A DNA stretch of 64,000 bases from Parascedosporium putredinis (GCA_949357655.1 CASHTG010000018.1:248001-312000); one strand, 5' to 3'. Positions 46,301 to 60,090 are shown, counted from the first letter of the stretch. Program-made: numbers and translations. Notes: generated by a model not told the origin, from the letters alone.

Positions 46301-49300
46301 GCGCACCTCGCATGGTTCTCGTACCATGCTTGCGTCAAGAGACTTACACTTCTTGTCGAAAACACTCGTGGTGGTACTCAACCCCGAGGCTCCTGGTCGG
46401 CGCCACTCGACACCTTTGCGTACAAACTTCGCGATAGGAACCTCTTGGAATAATCCACGACTTTTGAAAACCATTGTTGACCGCAGCCTTCCGCTGTGCG
46501 TGCAATTCCAGGCCAGCTGCTCCTATATTCGTCACCCCCTATGAGGCCGTATCTTTTCGATGCTTTTAGTACATGGCAGCTGCAGTCTACCCGCCCCAAA
46601 CGGCCCGGCTTCATGCTATTGCAGGTGAAGACAAAGAAAGACAATGACAGCAAGCAAGCAAACTCGCGCCCGGTAGAAGTGCGCGACGGCCGCTCATTGG
46701 CGTAATTCATTTGATTCGAAATTCACTGATAGATGTTTTAGCGTTAGGTTAAACGAGCCGTCAGTCACAGGCTGATGGAACGGTAATACTCCTTTTTCAA
46801 CTTGACATGACATCTTGGTTGAGTGGGGCGGCGATGCGGGTTGGCGTTGCGTCCTTGTTAGTGTGTGATATGCAAGTTCTTGTCAAGTATGGTGTGGCTA
46901 CACGATAAAATGAGGGGGTAACCGAAGAGCAAACCGGGTTCGCCGCGAGAGAAGTCCTGAGGATTATTGACCTTTGACAACATCAACGTCGATGGACGTC
47001 CGAAGGGTGTGCATTGCAAGTTCTCAAGCTGGAGGCTTTTCTTCACTTGGTTTTCCTTTCCTGCCACGGACGATGTGTGACGATGCTACAGAGCTAGCCA
47101 GTCAGCCAACGAAAGCTCGATCCTCGTCACTCTATCACGCAACAGCTTTCCGTAGATGGAGGACTCCAAGGCAGGTGATTCGATCTCGGGGGCCACCTTT
47201 GCCCCTACCTAATACCTGGAGAATAATGTCCATGACCGCTTACTGCCTCACCGAGCGAGCACAGTGTCGTGGGGCGTTATGTTCCAACGAGAACCAGCTA
47301 AGATGGTCCGTTGGAACCCCAAAGTCTAGCAACATGAAGTCTATCGACTACAAGACGGACCAACGCTGCGTTTACCGAAAGTTTAGTTCTCAAACGTGAC
47401 TGAGGGGTTAGCGAGATGGGACCTGGCGAAGGTCATAATTTTAGTACTATGAATGTAATTATGCTTCTCTCTCGACTGCAACCGTATAAGATCTTCTGAT
47501 ATTGCACTGATCCCGTGTTACTCGAACCGTGCGGGAGGGTAAACCATCAGGGGTGAAGCAACCACCAATTTTGAGCGATGTTCGCCGCTCCATCATCGCA
47601 GGAGGGCTAGCCTGTCTCGGGAAATGGCGGGTAGCTGAACATTATGGGGGCATCACCATGACATTAATGGGGCTAGACACGGTTGTACCCCGTGGCTTAA
47701 GATCAAGGGTGATACGTCCACCCAATCCTTGCGTAGGAGAAGAAGGAGGCCACTTTTGAGGACAGGGCTCTGGCCACGAACTCTCGCAACACGGGCGACA
47801 TGGGTAGGGAACACCCCGCGAGACAGTGGTTTCCCCGTGCCGTTCCCTCAGGAACATGTCGGCAAACTTTCCTTTCAAACTCAGGGCTCGTCGATGTGAC
47901 CTAGGTTCGTGCTGAGAACAATGTGGTCAGGGCATCATGGCATCATCTATGACTATGGGGCATGGTGATGCCAAAAGTCGGGATATTTGGGAATATACCT
48001 AATGCCATATACCCTCCATTTCACTCCCTCTCCAGATAACTGCGTCCCAGCTAGAACCGGGCCTTTGCCCATAAATCATAAGAGAGTAAGTCAGACAACC
48101 CGAGTGAGCTTACGGCCGGAAGCCACACCCCTGGCATTCGCGTACCCAACTGGGGAGCGAGAAGCCCGCGTTTCGCCCCCGACTGTCATCACATCTCATT
48201 TACCAGAAGCCCGGGTTCATTTGGTATAATTTCCTTTCTCAACATTGTGCAGCAAAGAGTGTGCTGTGAAGGATGCGGGCCATTGTCACAAGGATCACCA
48301 ACAATTATGCTGTATTCATGTCATACTCCTTGCACAAAAGCCATTCCGCCAGCTGCTTGGAGGGCTGGTGGTGAGTCGACCAAGAAGGGGGTGGAATGGC
48401 TTCGCGGCAGGGCCGAAATGGCCCAAGCTTCTTATCGGCTTTCTGGGGCAAGGTCATCGGGAGGGGCAGAGGGAAGAGGCAGCGGCTTGAACACGAGGCT
48501 GCGAAAAGGTGGGAGGAGGGCATGCGGTTGAGAGGCCGATACTCAGAACAGAGCTCTGAACTTCTAGGATCGGCAATCGCTGTTGCTCCTTGCAGCTGCG
48601 ACATTCGACCTCTCACCACAGGCCACGAGACCAGTCGTGTCCGAGTCGGTGGTGGGGCTCTTCTGACAACCCATTATTTTGTTCCTTTCTTTTTTGTGCT
48701 TTCCGGGAAGCAGTCGGGAAGATGAGAAGGACGATAATACTGTCAGCTTAATATCGATCAATTAAGCTAGGAGGGCGAGCTGTGGCGTGGAAGGAAAGAA
48801 AGGAAGGGGAAGGAGCTCCCTTGCCCCCTGTGCCCCCGTCCCCACCCTGGCTCTCTCTATCTTTCCCAGCCCACGAATGCCCCTTCCCCTCTTTCCTCTG
48901 AATGGCGGGTGCCGTTGTGTACCTTTTTCCTTGACGCGGGAGGGCAATATTACGACTCCCTTTGCGGCTTCCCATGTTGCAGGGTCCTGGTTAAGGCAAG
49001 ACCCCATCCGATGGCTGGTCAGGAGATGCCGAAAACGGAAGTAGAGGACGGCCGAAAGCGACGTCCATTTTAAGGGTCACTGCCGACGGAGGCACGAAGC
49101 TGATATCCGGTTGGGCATCGCATCGGGGGCGCCCTTGTGCCGAGATCAATTGATCTCCTCCGGACAGGGTAAAACGTGTGTGCAACTGCCTCCACACCCC
49201 TTCTGCAGATTGACAACCTGTGCTGGGGGCCGAGTCTTGAACAGGTTTGCCAGAAAATGCGTTTGGGGGTGGGGGTGTATACGTATCAAGTGGACCACAA

Positions 49301-52300
49301 GACAGATGGACGCGAATATTCATCCCTTCGTGCCTCCTTCCCCCACTCCCCGTGTCTTTCCAACCCCACCCACAAGAATCGTCGTCTAAAATGATCTGAG
49401 GAGGGTGGGGCAAGCACGATCTCGCTTCTTTGAACTTCATGGCCTATTATTGATCCGGGTTTCTTTCTCTTTTAGCTGGAGTTCTCTGAGTGTTTGTATG
49501 AGATTAATCGTTTGTTTCCCCCTTGGATCTCGCTTGTCCAGAGTGATAATGGTTCCAATGGAAAACATCCACTATCGAAGGATCCGTAGGTAGTGTTCGA
49601 GGCAGCTCAATGGTCGACGACGAGATTTTTGACCTGGCACCTGAAACGAGTACGATAAGACTTGGTCTAAACGGCGAAATTCGCTGTCTGTTAAATTTCA
49701 CTGAAGATGATGCTAGAAAACAAAAATAACATGGAAGAGAAATGAAATGGCTTAATTCAATAATGGGTGGATTCAATCCGTCAACCCGCAGTGGATAATC
49801 CATTCAGTGAAGCTTCCATTCAATCTAGTGGATGTGGATGAATTTATCTACTATGGGGCCCGTGGTTTAGGGCGATAGGCCGGCCAGAGAGTGGGTGTCT
49901 ACCGAGGCTTCAGATGTGGGCAGGTCTGATGCCGTACATGGCTCCATCCATGTATACACTGGGATCAAGTAGAATGAAGCCGACTTTGCCCATCTTGGAA
50001 TGGATGGTAAGTAAAGCGTGCCAAAGAACGAGAGAAAAAGGAAGACGCAAAAAGAAAGAAAAAAGTAGGCACAAATGTGCCAACCTATTTCTAACGTTAC
50101 AGGCGCGAACCGCAATGAAGCGCGTCTACGACAGCTCACGATCCTTGAAAGAAACAATGACGAGATGATGCATCAGCCGATGGCCATAAAAGAGCAGGCC
50201 TACTGAGGAAGGTAATATTGAATGGAGGGCCAAGAAGCAATAGATCAACGGCCAATCCATCCATGTATACTTTAAGTAATAGCAAGGGTTGCGGAGCCAT
50301 CGAGGCAGGGTAGTGCTGTCAGGGACAGCTAGGAAGCTGGCGCTTAAGTCCTGCAACATTCCGCTCTGGTTCGGTGGGTATGGGGCGCGGACATCTCTTC
50401 AATTCCCGCCTCCGATTCATCACGGAGGCGAGAAATCACCATGCAAGACAAATTGTCAAACTGTGGATTGATCCACGCGGGTGTTTAACTTGATAAATGA
50501 TCAGATTTTGAGCCCGGAAGGTATCCATGGCTTCCGTGGCGTGGTGTATGTTATTAAACTGGCATTGGCGAAAGCACATGAACGAACGACCTGCTCATCA
50601 GCTCCCGTCTACCGAAGCAGAAGATGTGCGTTTGCTGCTACCCCACAAGCCGCCAAGCCGCGTCCGTGGTGTGAAGAGAGAGATAGTGAGGGTTGTCGTT
50701 TGGTTGTTTGGCTGTTGGGAGCCCCGTCCCGTATCGATTGTTCGGCTCGTTTGATCCAATTTGCTCGGGACCCCTCTTGAAGTAATAGTGAAAGGATTAT
50801 TAAGGAGGCGCTGATGGCACTCCACTCACCCGAGACTCCATTGATCACTCGTAAAAAAATGTGTCCGTGGCGCTGGATGTAAGGGGGAAGAGAGGAGGAA
50901 TAGTTGTCCCCTTTTCTTAAAAGTTATGCCGTGTTGCGGCTTGTGCAAGAGCGATAACGTCCCTGAATTTCAGACTAAGAAATAACGCCAAGAAAAGGGG
51001 GATTGGATGGCTATGAAGAGCTCTTTGAACGGGCGGCTGGAAGCATTGATGACCAGATAACACTTCGCCTTGCGGGTTTGCCAACTTTCGATGGCACCGG
51101 GGCTCGCGGAAGCCGCCAGCCGGTGCGCTTGAGACTGAAAGGGCATATCTTGATACGACATTCTCTGCGTAATCATTGATAAAAATATAATTAGATATCC
51201 ATTTTTTCCTTGTCCGTAAACGCTTATAGCTCTCTATGAAATATAATTGTTCTATTTCGAGAGATTGGGGATGACAGTTTGGGTCTCGTCCTAGCCAGTT
51301 GTTCACAACTTCTTTCCATCCAGCGTTCAAGTGATGGAGGTGATCTGCGGCCCCATACCGCACACACCTTCCCATAATACCTCGAACTGGAAAAGACAAG
51401 CCTCTCCTCGCTACACTACCCATGGAATGGTGCCGATGACAAGGCGATCCTCCACTCCTCTGTCGTGTCGTAGTGTTGGGATGGGTGCCCTGCATTGTCC
51501 ATGCAGCCTCGGCCTATCATGTTACCCCGACCCAACCACCTACGCCCTCCTTCAAGAAAGAGCGAGAGCCGATGTCCTCCCTTTAGCCCACCACGTTACT
51601 TGACGCCCGAAGGCCGAGCTTCCCCAGAGTTTACTGGTACGTGCCTGCCTCAGACGGCATTTGCAATGGCGCTTTTCATACATTCTCGAGGCTGCATATC
51701 TTAGTTATGCTATCAATCCCATCCCTTGAACAGAACGCGCGGAACATTGAGTCGCCGAGTCACTGCCGCATCTCACCAACACATCCGTGAATGTGGCATT
51801 GCCGCCTATGTGACTAAAAACGGCATTCCATTGATTTCTACCAACTATATTTGCCCGCCCGCGAATATATGGTAGGCAGGAGACCATCAGCGACGCTGCG
51901 GAACCCCGTGGGAAATCTTAAGGGAGGGCGTGACCTGTGTCCCCCACACCCTTCCCCTCGCGCCCCTTCCCTGAATATCCCGAGACGCGGGGTGCAGATG
52001 ACAAATGCCCCTTGTCCGATCCGCTCTTTGTGGCCGGGGAAGGTGCGTTTCCACAGTCCTCTTCTGCCTTGCGAGGAACGTATCCGTGGGCAAGAGTTGA
52101 TAAGCGCGCAGGTCGATATGCGCTGGTCGGGGCGCACTTTTTCTCAGGGAGCGTTTCGCGTTATCGCCTCCTGCGTAGCAGAGCTGAGACGGCATGAGGG
52201 AGGAATTTGGTCATTTCGCAAAAGTGAATAACCTCAGTTTCTTTCATTGCACATCCATAGTTATGTTTTCCTCTTCAGACTTGGAGTCTATGCCCTTATC

Positions 52301-55300
52301 TAAATTCCTTCATTCTTTGCATCTCCGTATGCTTCTGTCAATCTGAGGATTTTCTCACTTCCACTTTTTTATTTATTTTTATTATTAATAAATCCCCCAG
52401 ATTTAGGTGCGTGAAATGAGCCTCGGCAAGCCTACAGCCGTGATTGAGAACATTGAAGGCATTGTCAACGCGATATTGTTTGTCGATGTTGCGGATGTGC
52501 GCCGCCTCGCCCATGGTTTCGTCTCGACGACCCGTTTTCCTGCCAGTACCGTGACCTGTATGCTCTGTGCCCGTGCGTAAAGGCCAAAGCACAGACGTGT
52601 GCATGGATACGAGTGGATGAGGGGATGCGCACATCCAATGTAGCACTTGAGCCCGCTTTCCCTCCAAAGTCAGACAAGACGACCCCCAAGGATCATTAGC
52701 GAGATCGCCAAATTCAATCTAAAATGATCTCGTACAAGGACAGGGATTTCTCCTGGCCCTGAATATGCGTGCACATCACGCCCTAGCGGGACCCTTTCCC
52801 ACTGGCCAGCGTCGAATTGCTACCCATTCTCCCCAGGTCCACACTGCACAGGCCCATCTTGTCTTCCTGGCTCAAACTTGAGGTGTTCAATTTATCGCCT
52901 ATTCTTTCGAGCCTTAAGTTTGTCCCTTCCCCTCTGGACCACGAGCCGTCCTCGTTTAGGTCTAGCCGCTGTTAAGGTTGGTTGGCGGCCAAGAGGGCAG
53001 TCGAACGATGCACGCATGAGCCAACGACTAAATAGAGTCTGCGGCAGCGCTAGTGGCTGGCTATGGTCTGAAGAGAACGCAGGTCCGGGCCACCTTCCAA
53101 CGTTCTTATTACGACTATATGCCATCATCCAACGAGGACACACACACATAAGAACTGAAGGGATCGCTCCCCCCTTGGCGTGCACCTCAACCTTGGCCAA
53201 CCTTGACAAGGCCCCTGTCCGAGAATGCATCGGGGCCGGGCGGTCTCCGCGCTCATGCGGTCACATTGAGCGCGAGCAATCCTGTGCCCAATGCACACAG
53301 GGTCTGCTTGTAGCCTAATTCCACATCACTATACGAATCAAATCGTTTCACGCTTCCCCAGGCACGCGATTTTTCTCTTCTGTTTTCCCATTGCCCCAAA
53401 CGCTGAAGGCAGGCATTGTTTCTTATCCCCAAAATGGAAGGTCAGTGACCTGACAGGCTCATCGCCTAATCCCCGACGCACCCCTGCCTCCCGGCGCCAG
53501 CTTCGCCCCTGCGACATGTCAAGCGGGCGGTCGCTCCATCCTTTTATCTCCCTTTGTTGATCTGACGAGAGGAAAAGAGGGGCCTTGGAGGGCTGTTGGT
53601 GAAAGACCCTTGATTCCCGAGGGAAGAGAAGAAAAAGTGTAAGTAGAAATAAGAAAGTTGGGACAGTTTCGAGAGAACGCGTCTACATCTACATGCGTCA
53701 AAGTCTACCTGTCAAAAAGCGACTATTACTGGGGCCACCCCTCACACCCCCACCCCTCCATCCAGATCCGGTCTTCGCCTTCGCCTCGTGTACGAAGTAT
53801 GTATCTCTTTTGGACGAGACGAACGAGACGAACGAGTTTAATAAGTTGCTCCACGCAAGCGCTGGCCCATTCTTTAGTCTGAGAAAGAACGCAAAAATAA
53901 ACGTGCCAAGCGCTCGCCCTGCGGATGGACAACATGCGCCTAGGCTAGACCACGCCCTGCCGCCCTTCACCCTAGTTGTTTTTTTCAGCCCCCTTCCCTT
54001 TCCCTTCAATGTTCCTTTCGTGATCGTCACGGCACACGGTGGTTTCACGTGTCTAATACCCTGCCGTGTGACAGTTCCCTTGCCTTGTCTCCACGCGAGG
54101 GACATGGAGAAGAAGAAGGGGAAGAAGGAAAGGAACGAAAGGAATGAAGCAAGACGAAGAAGGAGGCCAGGAAGAAGGAGAATCTAGGCTTCGAGTTCGG
54201 ATTGCGGGCGACGAAGTTGTCGGCGTTGTGTTGTTCCGCTAGCAAAAGTTACCCTCGAGAATAATTTTGTTCCTGTCGGAGAGAAGGGAAGGTCCCATCA
54301 AAAGCACTTGACAAGACAATAATACTCGTGATCCAACTGAAGGAACGGAAATGGGAAAAAGCCTCGCCAAGACGAGACATTATTCCGTCTGCCCGGTAAC
54401 AATGCATTCTGAATGGATTATTTGGCACGAAAAAAAAAAAAACAGACACTAGAAGCTAATCCCCACCAAAGTGATCCCCCGCCAAAGTCGAAAGCAACAA
54501 GGCGGAGCGCACCATGTCGGCACTCGAAGAGATAGCCATCGGAAGCGTCCCCTGCTAGTGGCCGGCTGATCAAGGATGAGAGCGTTAAAAAGACTAGTCA
54601 TTCTTCCTCATCCCTCACTCTTCATCTTCTTTCCTTTTTAAAAATTCTCGTCCCCTTCGTTTCCTTCCCACCCCCTTCACACACTTCGCACCTTAGAATA
54701 GCGGCCAATTCCCCTGCCCGTCCTCTCTCACTCTATCAAATGGTGGGAGGTCACAACGTCCCCCTTGATGCACACCCCCACCCTCACTCACCCCACCCCC
54801 GGCAAATGGCGATTTCAGCGAGCCAGGCGAAAAAGAGAGCAAAAAGAGCGGGTCCATTGATCAATCCTCTTTTCGCGCCGAACTTAGTAGGCCCAAAATA
54901 GTCTAGCGTTGTTACCGACAGAACGGTTCGCACTAACCCTTGCCGGGGAGCTAGCGATCCAATCAGAATTAGCCGCCACCCTTGCTTCCTTCTGCAACCT
55001 TCGCCATCCTTCAGCCCTTCTCGTTTCCCTTCTCCTTGCACCATGTCTTTTGCTGCTTTCCTTTTTTCCCCTTGCCTTTGATGCTTTCTTCTTCTTCTTC
55101 TTTTTTCCTATTCCTTTGTTCGTTTCTGTTATGCATTGCTTTGATACCAAGTCTCATCCTACGGCGCATACAATGTATCATTCCTGATCTGCTGCTTTAT
55201 CCCCCCATCCCCCCTTCCCCCTTCAACTTAGGCCTTTTCTCTGCTGTTGGTTGGTAAAGTTGGGATGTGTCTGGTGAGGAGGGTTTCGTGGGGCGCCAAC

Positions 55301-55961
55301 TACGTCTTGGCATTTCCTTTGCCGTCTTCCGCGCAAGCGCTATCCCTGTCACTCATCCTTTCTCGTCTTTGTCCAGGTCCTGCGCCTTTTTGACCAGGGA
55401 GAGAGTTGGGACCAACCGAGGCCGAGACTCCTTCTGAAGCAACGGGGAAAAAAAAGGAAAGGAAAAGGAAGAAAAAAGCACTGATAGCTCAATACTTGGG
55501 AGGGGAGCCGACGCCCATGCTATGCTGTCGAGTATCTCGTAATCGACTCGTAATCAGAACGTGGCTCTCGGGGAGAGTGTCTCTGCATCATTTACACAAC
55601 AGCTTGTGCTGCTGAGATTTAGGTGAGTGGACGAAATGGGCGATTGGGCTGGCCAGTCCACTCACACCCGACTGGTTGGACATGATTTATGCTTGTGAAG
55701 TGAATTAAAAGCAGATGCAGGGCCACATTGCCAATCCTCCCGCAAAAATCGATATTTCTTTTCTCACCGCCATCATTTAATGCATAGACAGACAACATTG
55801 TTACTACGAATGGTAACGCAGGAAAGAGCCTTCACATTGTCCTTGTCATTGTTCAGAGAGGTCTTTTTTTTTTTTGTCTCTCTCTCTTTCTTCCTCCTGG
55901 GACGGTACTCCTCCATGAGGGCGGCGACTGATACCGCGCAAGATATGACATAGAGTAAGAT

Positions 55962-55999
55962 TAGAAAAAGAAAAAAAGAGAAAAAGAAAGAAAAAGAAA
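55962..55999 (+). repeat. Homopurine tract
   Basis: 38 consecutive A/G bases on the plus strand (AGAAAAAGAAAAAAAGAGAA-type), uninterrupted by pyrimidines. Confidence 0.8.
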
Positions 56000-56173
56000 C
56001 GTAACGAGCCAGCTCGTGGAATTGAGAAGCTGTGCGCGCGGATCTGGGTATAGCGACGTTTCCGCGGGCAGCAACGAAGGGGACGTCAGAGTGGGGCGAA
56101 CGGAAGAGGGAATCAGCGGAAGCGGCAGCGAACACGACTCGGTGCCGGTGCACGCACACGATAAAAGAAACTC

Positions 56174-56222
56174 ATAAAAAAAAAGAAAAGAGAGAAAAGA
56201 AAGAAAAAGAAAAAAGCAAAGA
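56174..56222 (+). repeat. A-rich purine tract
   Basis: Almost entirely A with scattered G (AAAAAAAAAGAAAAGAGAGA-like) on the plus strand; one C at 56217 interrupts it. Intergenic. Confidence 0.8.
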
Positions 56223-58360
56223 CGAACTGTGATTTCCACCACCGGATATAGCGGAGGAAGTGAGGGCATTTGTGAGGCTACACGCTCGCACAACGCAGCA
56301 CGCAGCACGCATCCATTACATGTCCCGAAGAAGGAACATCAGGAACAAAAGGATGGAAAGACCGAGTATCTCCCGGCAAATGCCAAAAAGCTTGATACAT
56401 GAAGGTAAGACACCACTTGTTCGGCGAGGAGAAGTAAGAGGAGAGGGAAAGGGACATAGTGACAAGCTGGAGGAAAAGCAAAGGGTACAACTAGCCCAAT
56501 ACCTTAATCTCTGAAAAGATCAGCGGCACTCGCATAGTACGCCCACAGCATACACATCCAGTTGGGATACTTTGTATTATGTAGCTAACAGACAGAGGGA
56601 AAATGTGTCGTGGAGACGGAAACACCTAAATCCCTATAAAGGATTTTAATTCCGGCTTCGTCCCCCTCACCAATACAAGTACATCCTTGTTCAAGCATCC
56701 AACCCTTCACCACCACCACCCTAGACGGTGTTGCAGCCAATGGCAGGGTGTTGGTGGGCGGTGATCCTCCTCATCAGACCAACTAAAGATGGTGTGATGC
56801 GATGCAATGCTTGACCTAAACTCACCATTCGGTCATACATGTAAGCAAAGGCAGCCTCTCGGCCGAGTTGAAAGCAGCTCTACTGATTGAGAGAGAATTT
56901 TTGATAATGGTGTCCCTTCAATATGGGATAGCAAAAGTCGACTTGTAATTACACACTTAAGACCCAAGATTCAGAAATCGTAGCGAAAATCTATCGCCCA
57001 GGCAAACCTTTTGAAATCCCAACCATGAAAGTCAGGACTCATGAGACATACGCCATCCAGAGGGGAAAAAGAGAAAGGAAAACTTGAGCGAAAAAGAAAT
57101 AGGAAAGAAAAAAAAAAAAGAAAGCAACGCACTTTGAACAGCCAAGACCAGAGGAGACCAAAGTTAACAAGAAAACAGAAGAAGAGGGAAAAAAGAAAAT
57201 GTGTCAAAAGCCCTCCTTGCTGATCCTTCCAGAGATGCGCGAGCCCTGGCCAGGCATGGTCATCAAATCCAATGCCCGGCCGTCTTTTAATTTGATAACC
57301 ACGATAAACATTACCCATGCTTCATGCGGAAAAGAGGGCCTCCCCTGCCCCTCTTCCACCATCCCGCCAGCCCACCTCCCAGCCTCGCCGCGCGCAATGC
57401 AGATCTAGTGATAGTGATGGATGAATCTGTAGCCAAGCACGAGGGAAGGGGATTGGGAACAGGCAAAGATAGAAGTAGAACCGCTCAAGATAGCGTCGTG
57501 AAAGAGAACCCCATCGACCAAGAAGACAAAAGGACAATTGCGTTCTCACCAGGCCCTCAGGTTAGTGAGCAATGCAAGCAGCACTTGGTTGCAGAAGATG
57601 TTCATCCCTTGGTGCCAGACCATTCGGTTCCTGTTTTCTCATCCCCTGATTCGTGAAAATAAGTTTTTCGACAGTGACTTGGTTGTTGAGAATGGGGCTG
57701 GGTAAATTTCCCACTTGACTTTGTGCACCCGGCCAATCCCAAGTCGCGAGGTCTGCCTGTGTGAGTCCGTGCCACCGAGCTGTGGCCTGGCCTAATACAG
57801 GCGAGACCACAAATGTCGAATGTACGCTCTTAAGCAAGCAAGCCCCCTGTCCGTTCCAGCTCACAAGCCAAACACTCATATAAGAGTGGGACTTGAGAAA
57901 GAGGGAGCGGATAAACGAAGAAAGGGGCTAAAGCAAAGAGAGAAAAATAAAATAAAAGGAAATGGTAAAAATGAAGAAGATTGGAGGAGGAGGGTAGAAA
58001 AAAGAAATATCCTCAAAAAGAACGAGATCGCTGAAAGGCGCCTGCCGGGGCTGCAGGTTGAACTCCACTGCTGCTTAAGAAAAAGAAATCGTCAATGTTT
58101 CTAGACCTAAGGGATCCGGCCCGCTCTTTGATTCCTTCGTTCTTTTTGTTGGACCTTGTCTTCTCAATCTTCCCTCGTTTTCTCTTTTTCTGGCTGGGGC
58201 AGAAGATCGAATAAGGCATATGCGAGGGGCCAGCATGATTTTCGGACGTGAAAAGGCAGGCACGCGCATTTACCTATCCCGAGAAAGCTTTGGTAACTGA
58301 GGTGGAAGAAAGGTTCGTTCTTCGTATGGTCCATGGGATCCTCGATTGATCCGGGGGAAT

Positions 58361-60090
58361 TTAGATGCCCGCGGCCGAAAATTGTCTCCTGTCGCATCCT
58401 TCGTCATCCGTGATAGCCTGGAAGGCGCGAACACCAAAGTTTGCAAACACATTTCCGCCAGTGTAAACCCCGGACACATCCGTGATGTCAAATCCGGAAC
58501 CGTGTATAAAAGGTGGTGTGTAGTATGGGGTCAGAACCGGAGCGCACTCAACCACCATGGCCGGGTGAGAGCTCGGAAGCATCGCGTAGCTAAGCTGCCC
58601 CGAATCTGGGGTGAGCGGCTCCCTCAAGTCCGGCTTCATTGCAAGTTCTAGGGCCCCCAACATTTCCGGCGCTGCCCCCATTTCTGCCCATGGTGGAGGG
58701 GCCAGCGCATAGGCCGGGCTCGATTCTACAACGTGGGCGTGGTGCTGCTGAGTTTGCTCCTCCGCTCTTCGTCTTCGGTGACCCTGACTAGACGCATATC
58801 CACCTTTGCGGCCAGACATTGCTCGTCCGGAGAGCTTTCGATTTTCGGGGTGATGCATTCGCCGCCGTCGTTGCCGTTGCGCGTATTCGCATGGTCGATC
58901 GACCACTTCGCCGTGATTAGGTTTCCGAGCTGCGTCTTTTCGGTAATGTGTAGTAGGCTTGACTCCTGCTCCAACAAATTCCTCCACGAGAAACCACTCG
59001 TTCAGCCTCTTGGCATCTCCAGTAGCCGTAGGGACCACCCCGTCAATAGAGTCTTCTGTGTCTAGTAGACGCTCCCGATTATCAAAGGCCTGTAGGAATG
59101 ATACAGGTCAGCTTTCAAAGTCCTCATTCATTCCTGTCGCCCAGACCCGTTGTCGTCACTACGGAAGGCTTGCTTACCTTGTTCATGCTAAGATTGTGTC
59201 GTATGCTATTTTTCCATCCGTCCTGATTTTTGTTGCCGCCTTTTCCCGCCCCTTTACTTTCGTTTTGTGCCTTATCAGTGTTATCACGAAACCACTGGTA
59301 TATCTCCTGTAGAGTCATGGCATGCCTCGAACTGCTCATCAACGCCTTGTAAATAAGACGTGCGTATGGCTCGTGTGCCCTGATCTTTTCGTCGTTGGGT
59401 CGGCCCTCGCCTGCTTCCGACAATGGCTCCGACCCCAACTCTTCTACTGCGAGGTCGCTGAATGGACTTTGCATGTCTAAGTGATGCGTCGACGGAGAAG
59501 GATAGAGAAAAGGGGCCTTTGCGTCCATTGGTGATGGAGCCCCGGGCATACTATCGTTCCTTACCATGGAATAACTGTGAGGCATGCTGCTTTGCCGCAT
59601 CATGGAATGAGCAGGCTCAGCAGATGAAGCATCGTTGGATGGCGAGTAGACACCCATCGTCTGCGGCGTTTGGTGAGCGTAGGGTAGGTGATCACTAGGA
59701 GTCTGAAAAGGCATTTGTCTCGGGGACGACCAAGACACTGGGGATATGGGTGGCTGCTTGTAATCCCCGACGACTCTCCACAGCTGGCGGGGAGCCTTGA
59801 TAAGAGTAATTTCCAAAGTCCTTACCCTCTTCTGGGGGCGACCAAAGAGCGGCCGACTGGTGACTTTTCGCACCCAATGTCGTCTGACATGGAATTTGGC
59901 AAAGGTGTGAATGATACTGGATTGCGGGAGTACACTGCATCGGTTGTTCCAGACGGATGTTATGGTAATAGAATGATGATTCTGGATGGATGGGGTCCCG
60001 ATTCTCCACTGGTCGGGACTCATCAGCTAGGCGAGGTCGTTGATCTTGGTAGACTGCAACGGGGAGGCCGTCAGCGTTTTGCCGTTCCAT
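58361..60090 (-). CDS. Forkhead transcription factor, two exons
   Basis: A winged-helix DNA-binding regulator. Exon 1 is 60090-59178 and exon 2 59089-58361, with an 88-nt intron (GTAAGC...TACAG) inside the DNA-binding domain, right after NLSMNK and before AFDNRERLLD. The domain begins near residue 240: EPYARLIYKALMSSSRHAMT, LQEIYQWFRDNTDKAQNE, then GWKNSIRHNLSMNK, the recognition helix. The loop before that helix is about 10 residues longer than usual (KGAGKGGNKNQD). The N-terminal region is Pro/Ser/Gln/Met-rich (PISPVSWSSPRQMPFQTPSD). The C-terminal part has EWFLVEEFVGAGVKPTTHYR and a basic patch. The frame changes once, at CCCC 59765-59768 (GGGG on the coding strand), by two missing bases; the restored length is 547 aa. 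It resembles fungal single-forkhead regulators such as Aspergillus FhpA more than Fkh1/2, since no FHA domain is seen; orthology is not certain. Confidence 0.88.

Larger units (their letters stand above)
43811..58360. other. Gene-poor interval of about 14.5 kb
   Basis: I found no open frame with family motifs, sustained codon bias or plausible exon chains. Open frames are short and mutually overlapping in all six frames, as expected by chance. Composition is near 50% GC, lower than the genes. Notable contents are several homopurine tracts in the right part (55962-55999, 56174-56222, 57062-57115) and CT-rich patches at 54600-55220. No transposase, reverse transcriptase or terminal repeat was recognised. 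The right end lies downstream of the forkhead gene, so it is not that gene's promoter. Confidence 0.5.

Noticed and set aside
35098..55570. A shared 17-mer (TCAGAACGTGGCTCTCG) at about 35098 and 55554
   Set aside because: A repeat of this length is not unusual by chance in 64 kb, and the flanks do not match.
57324..57656. 110-codon plus-strand open frame with fairly protein-like composition (VKENPIDQEDKRTIAFSP)
   Set aside because: No recognisable family, no neighbouring exon and a chance-compatible length; kept only as a note.
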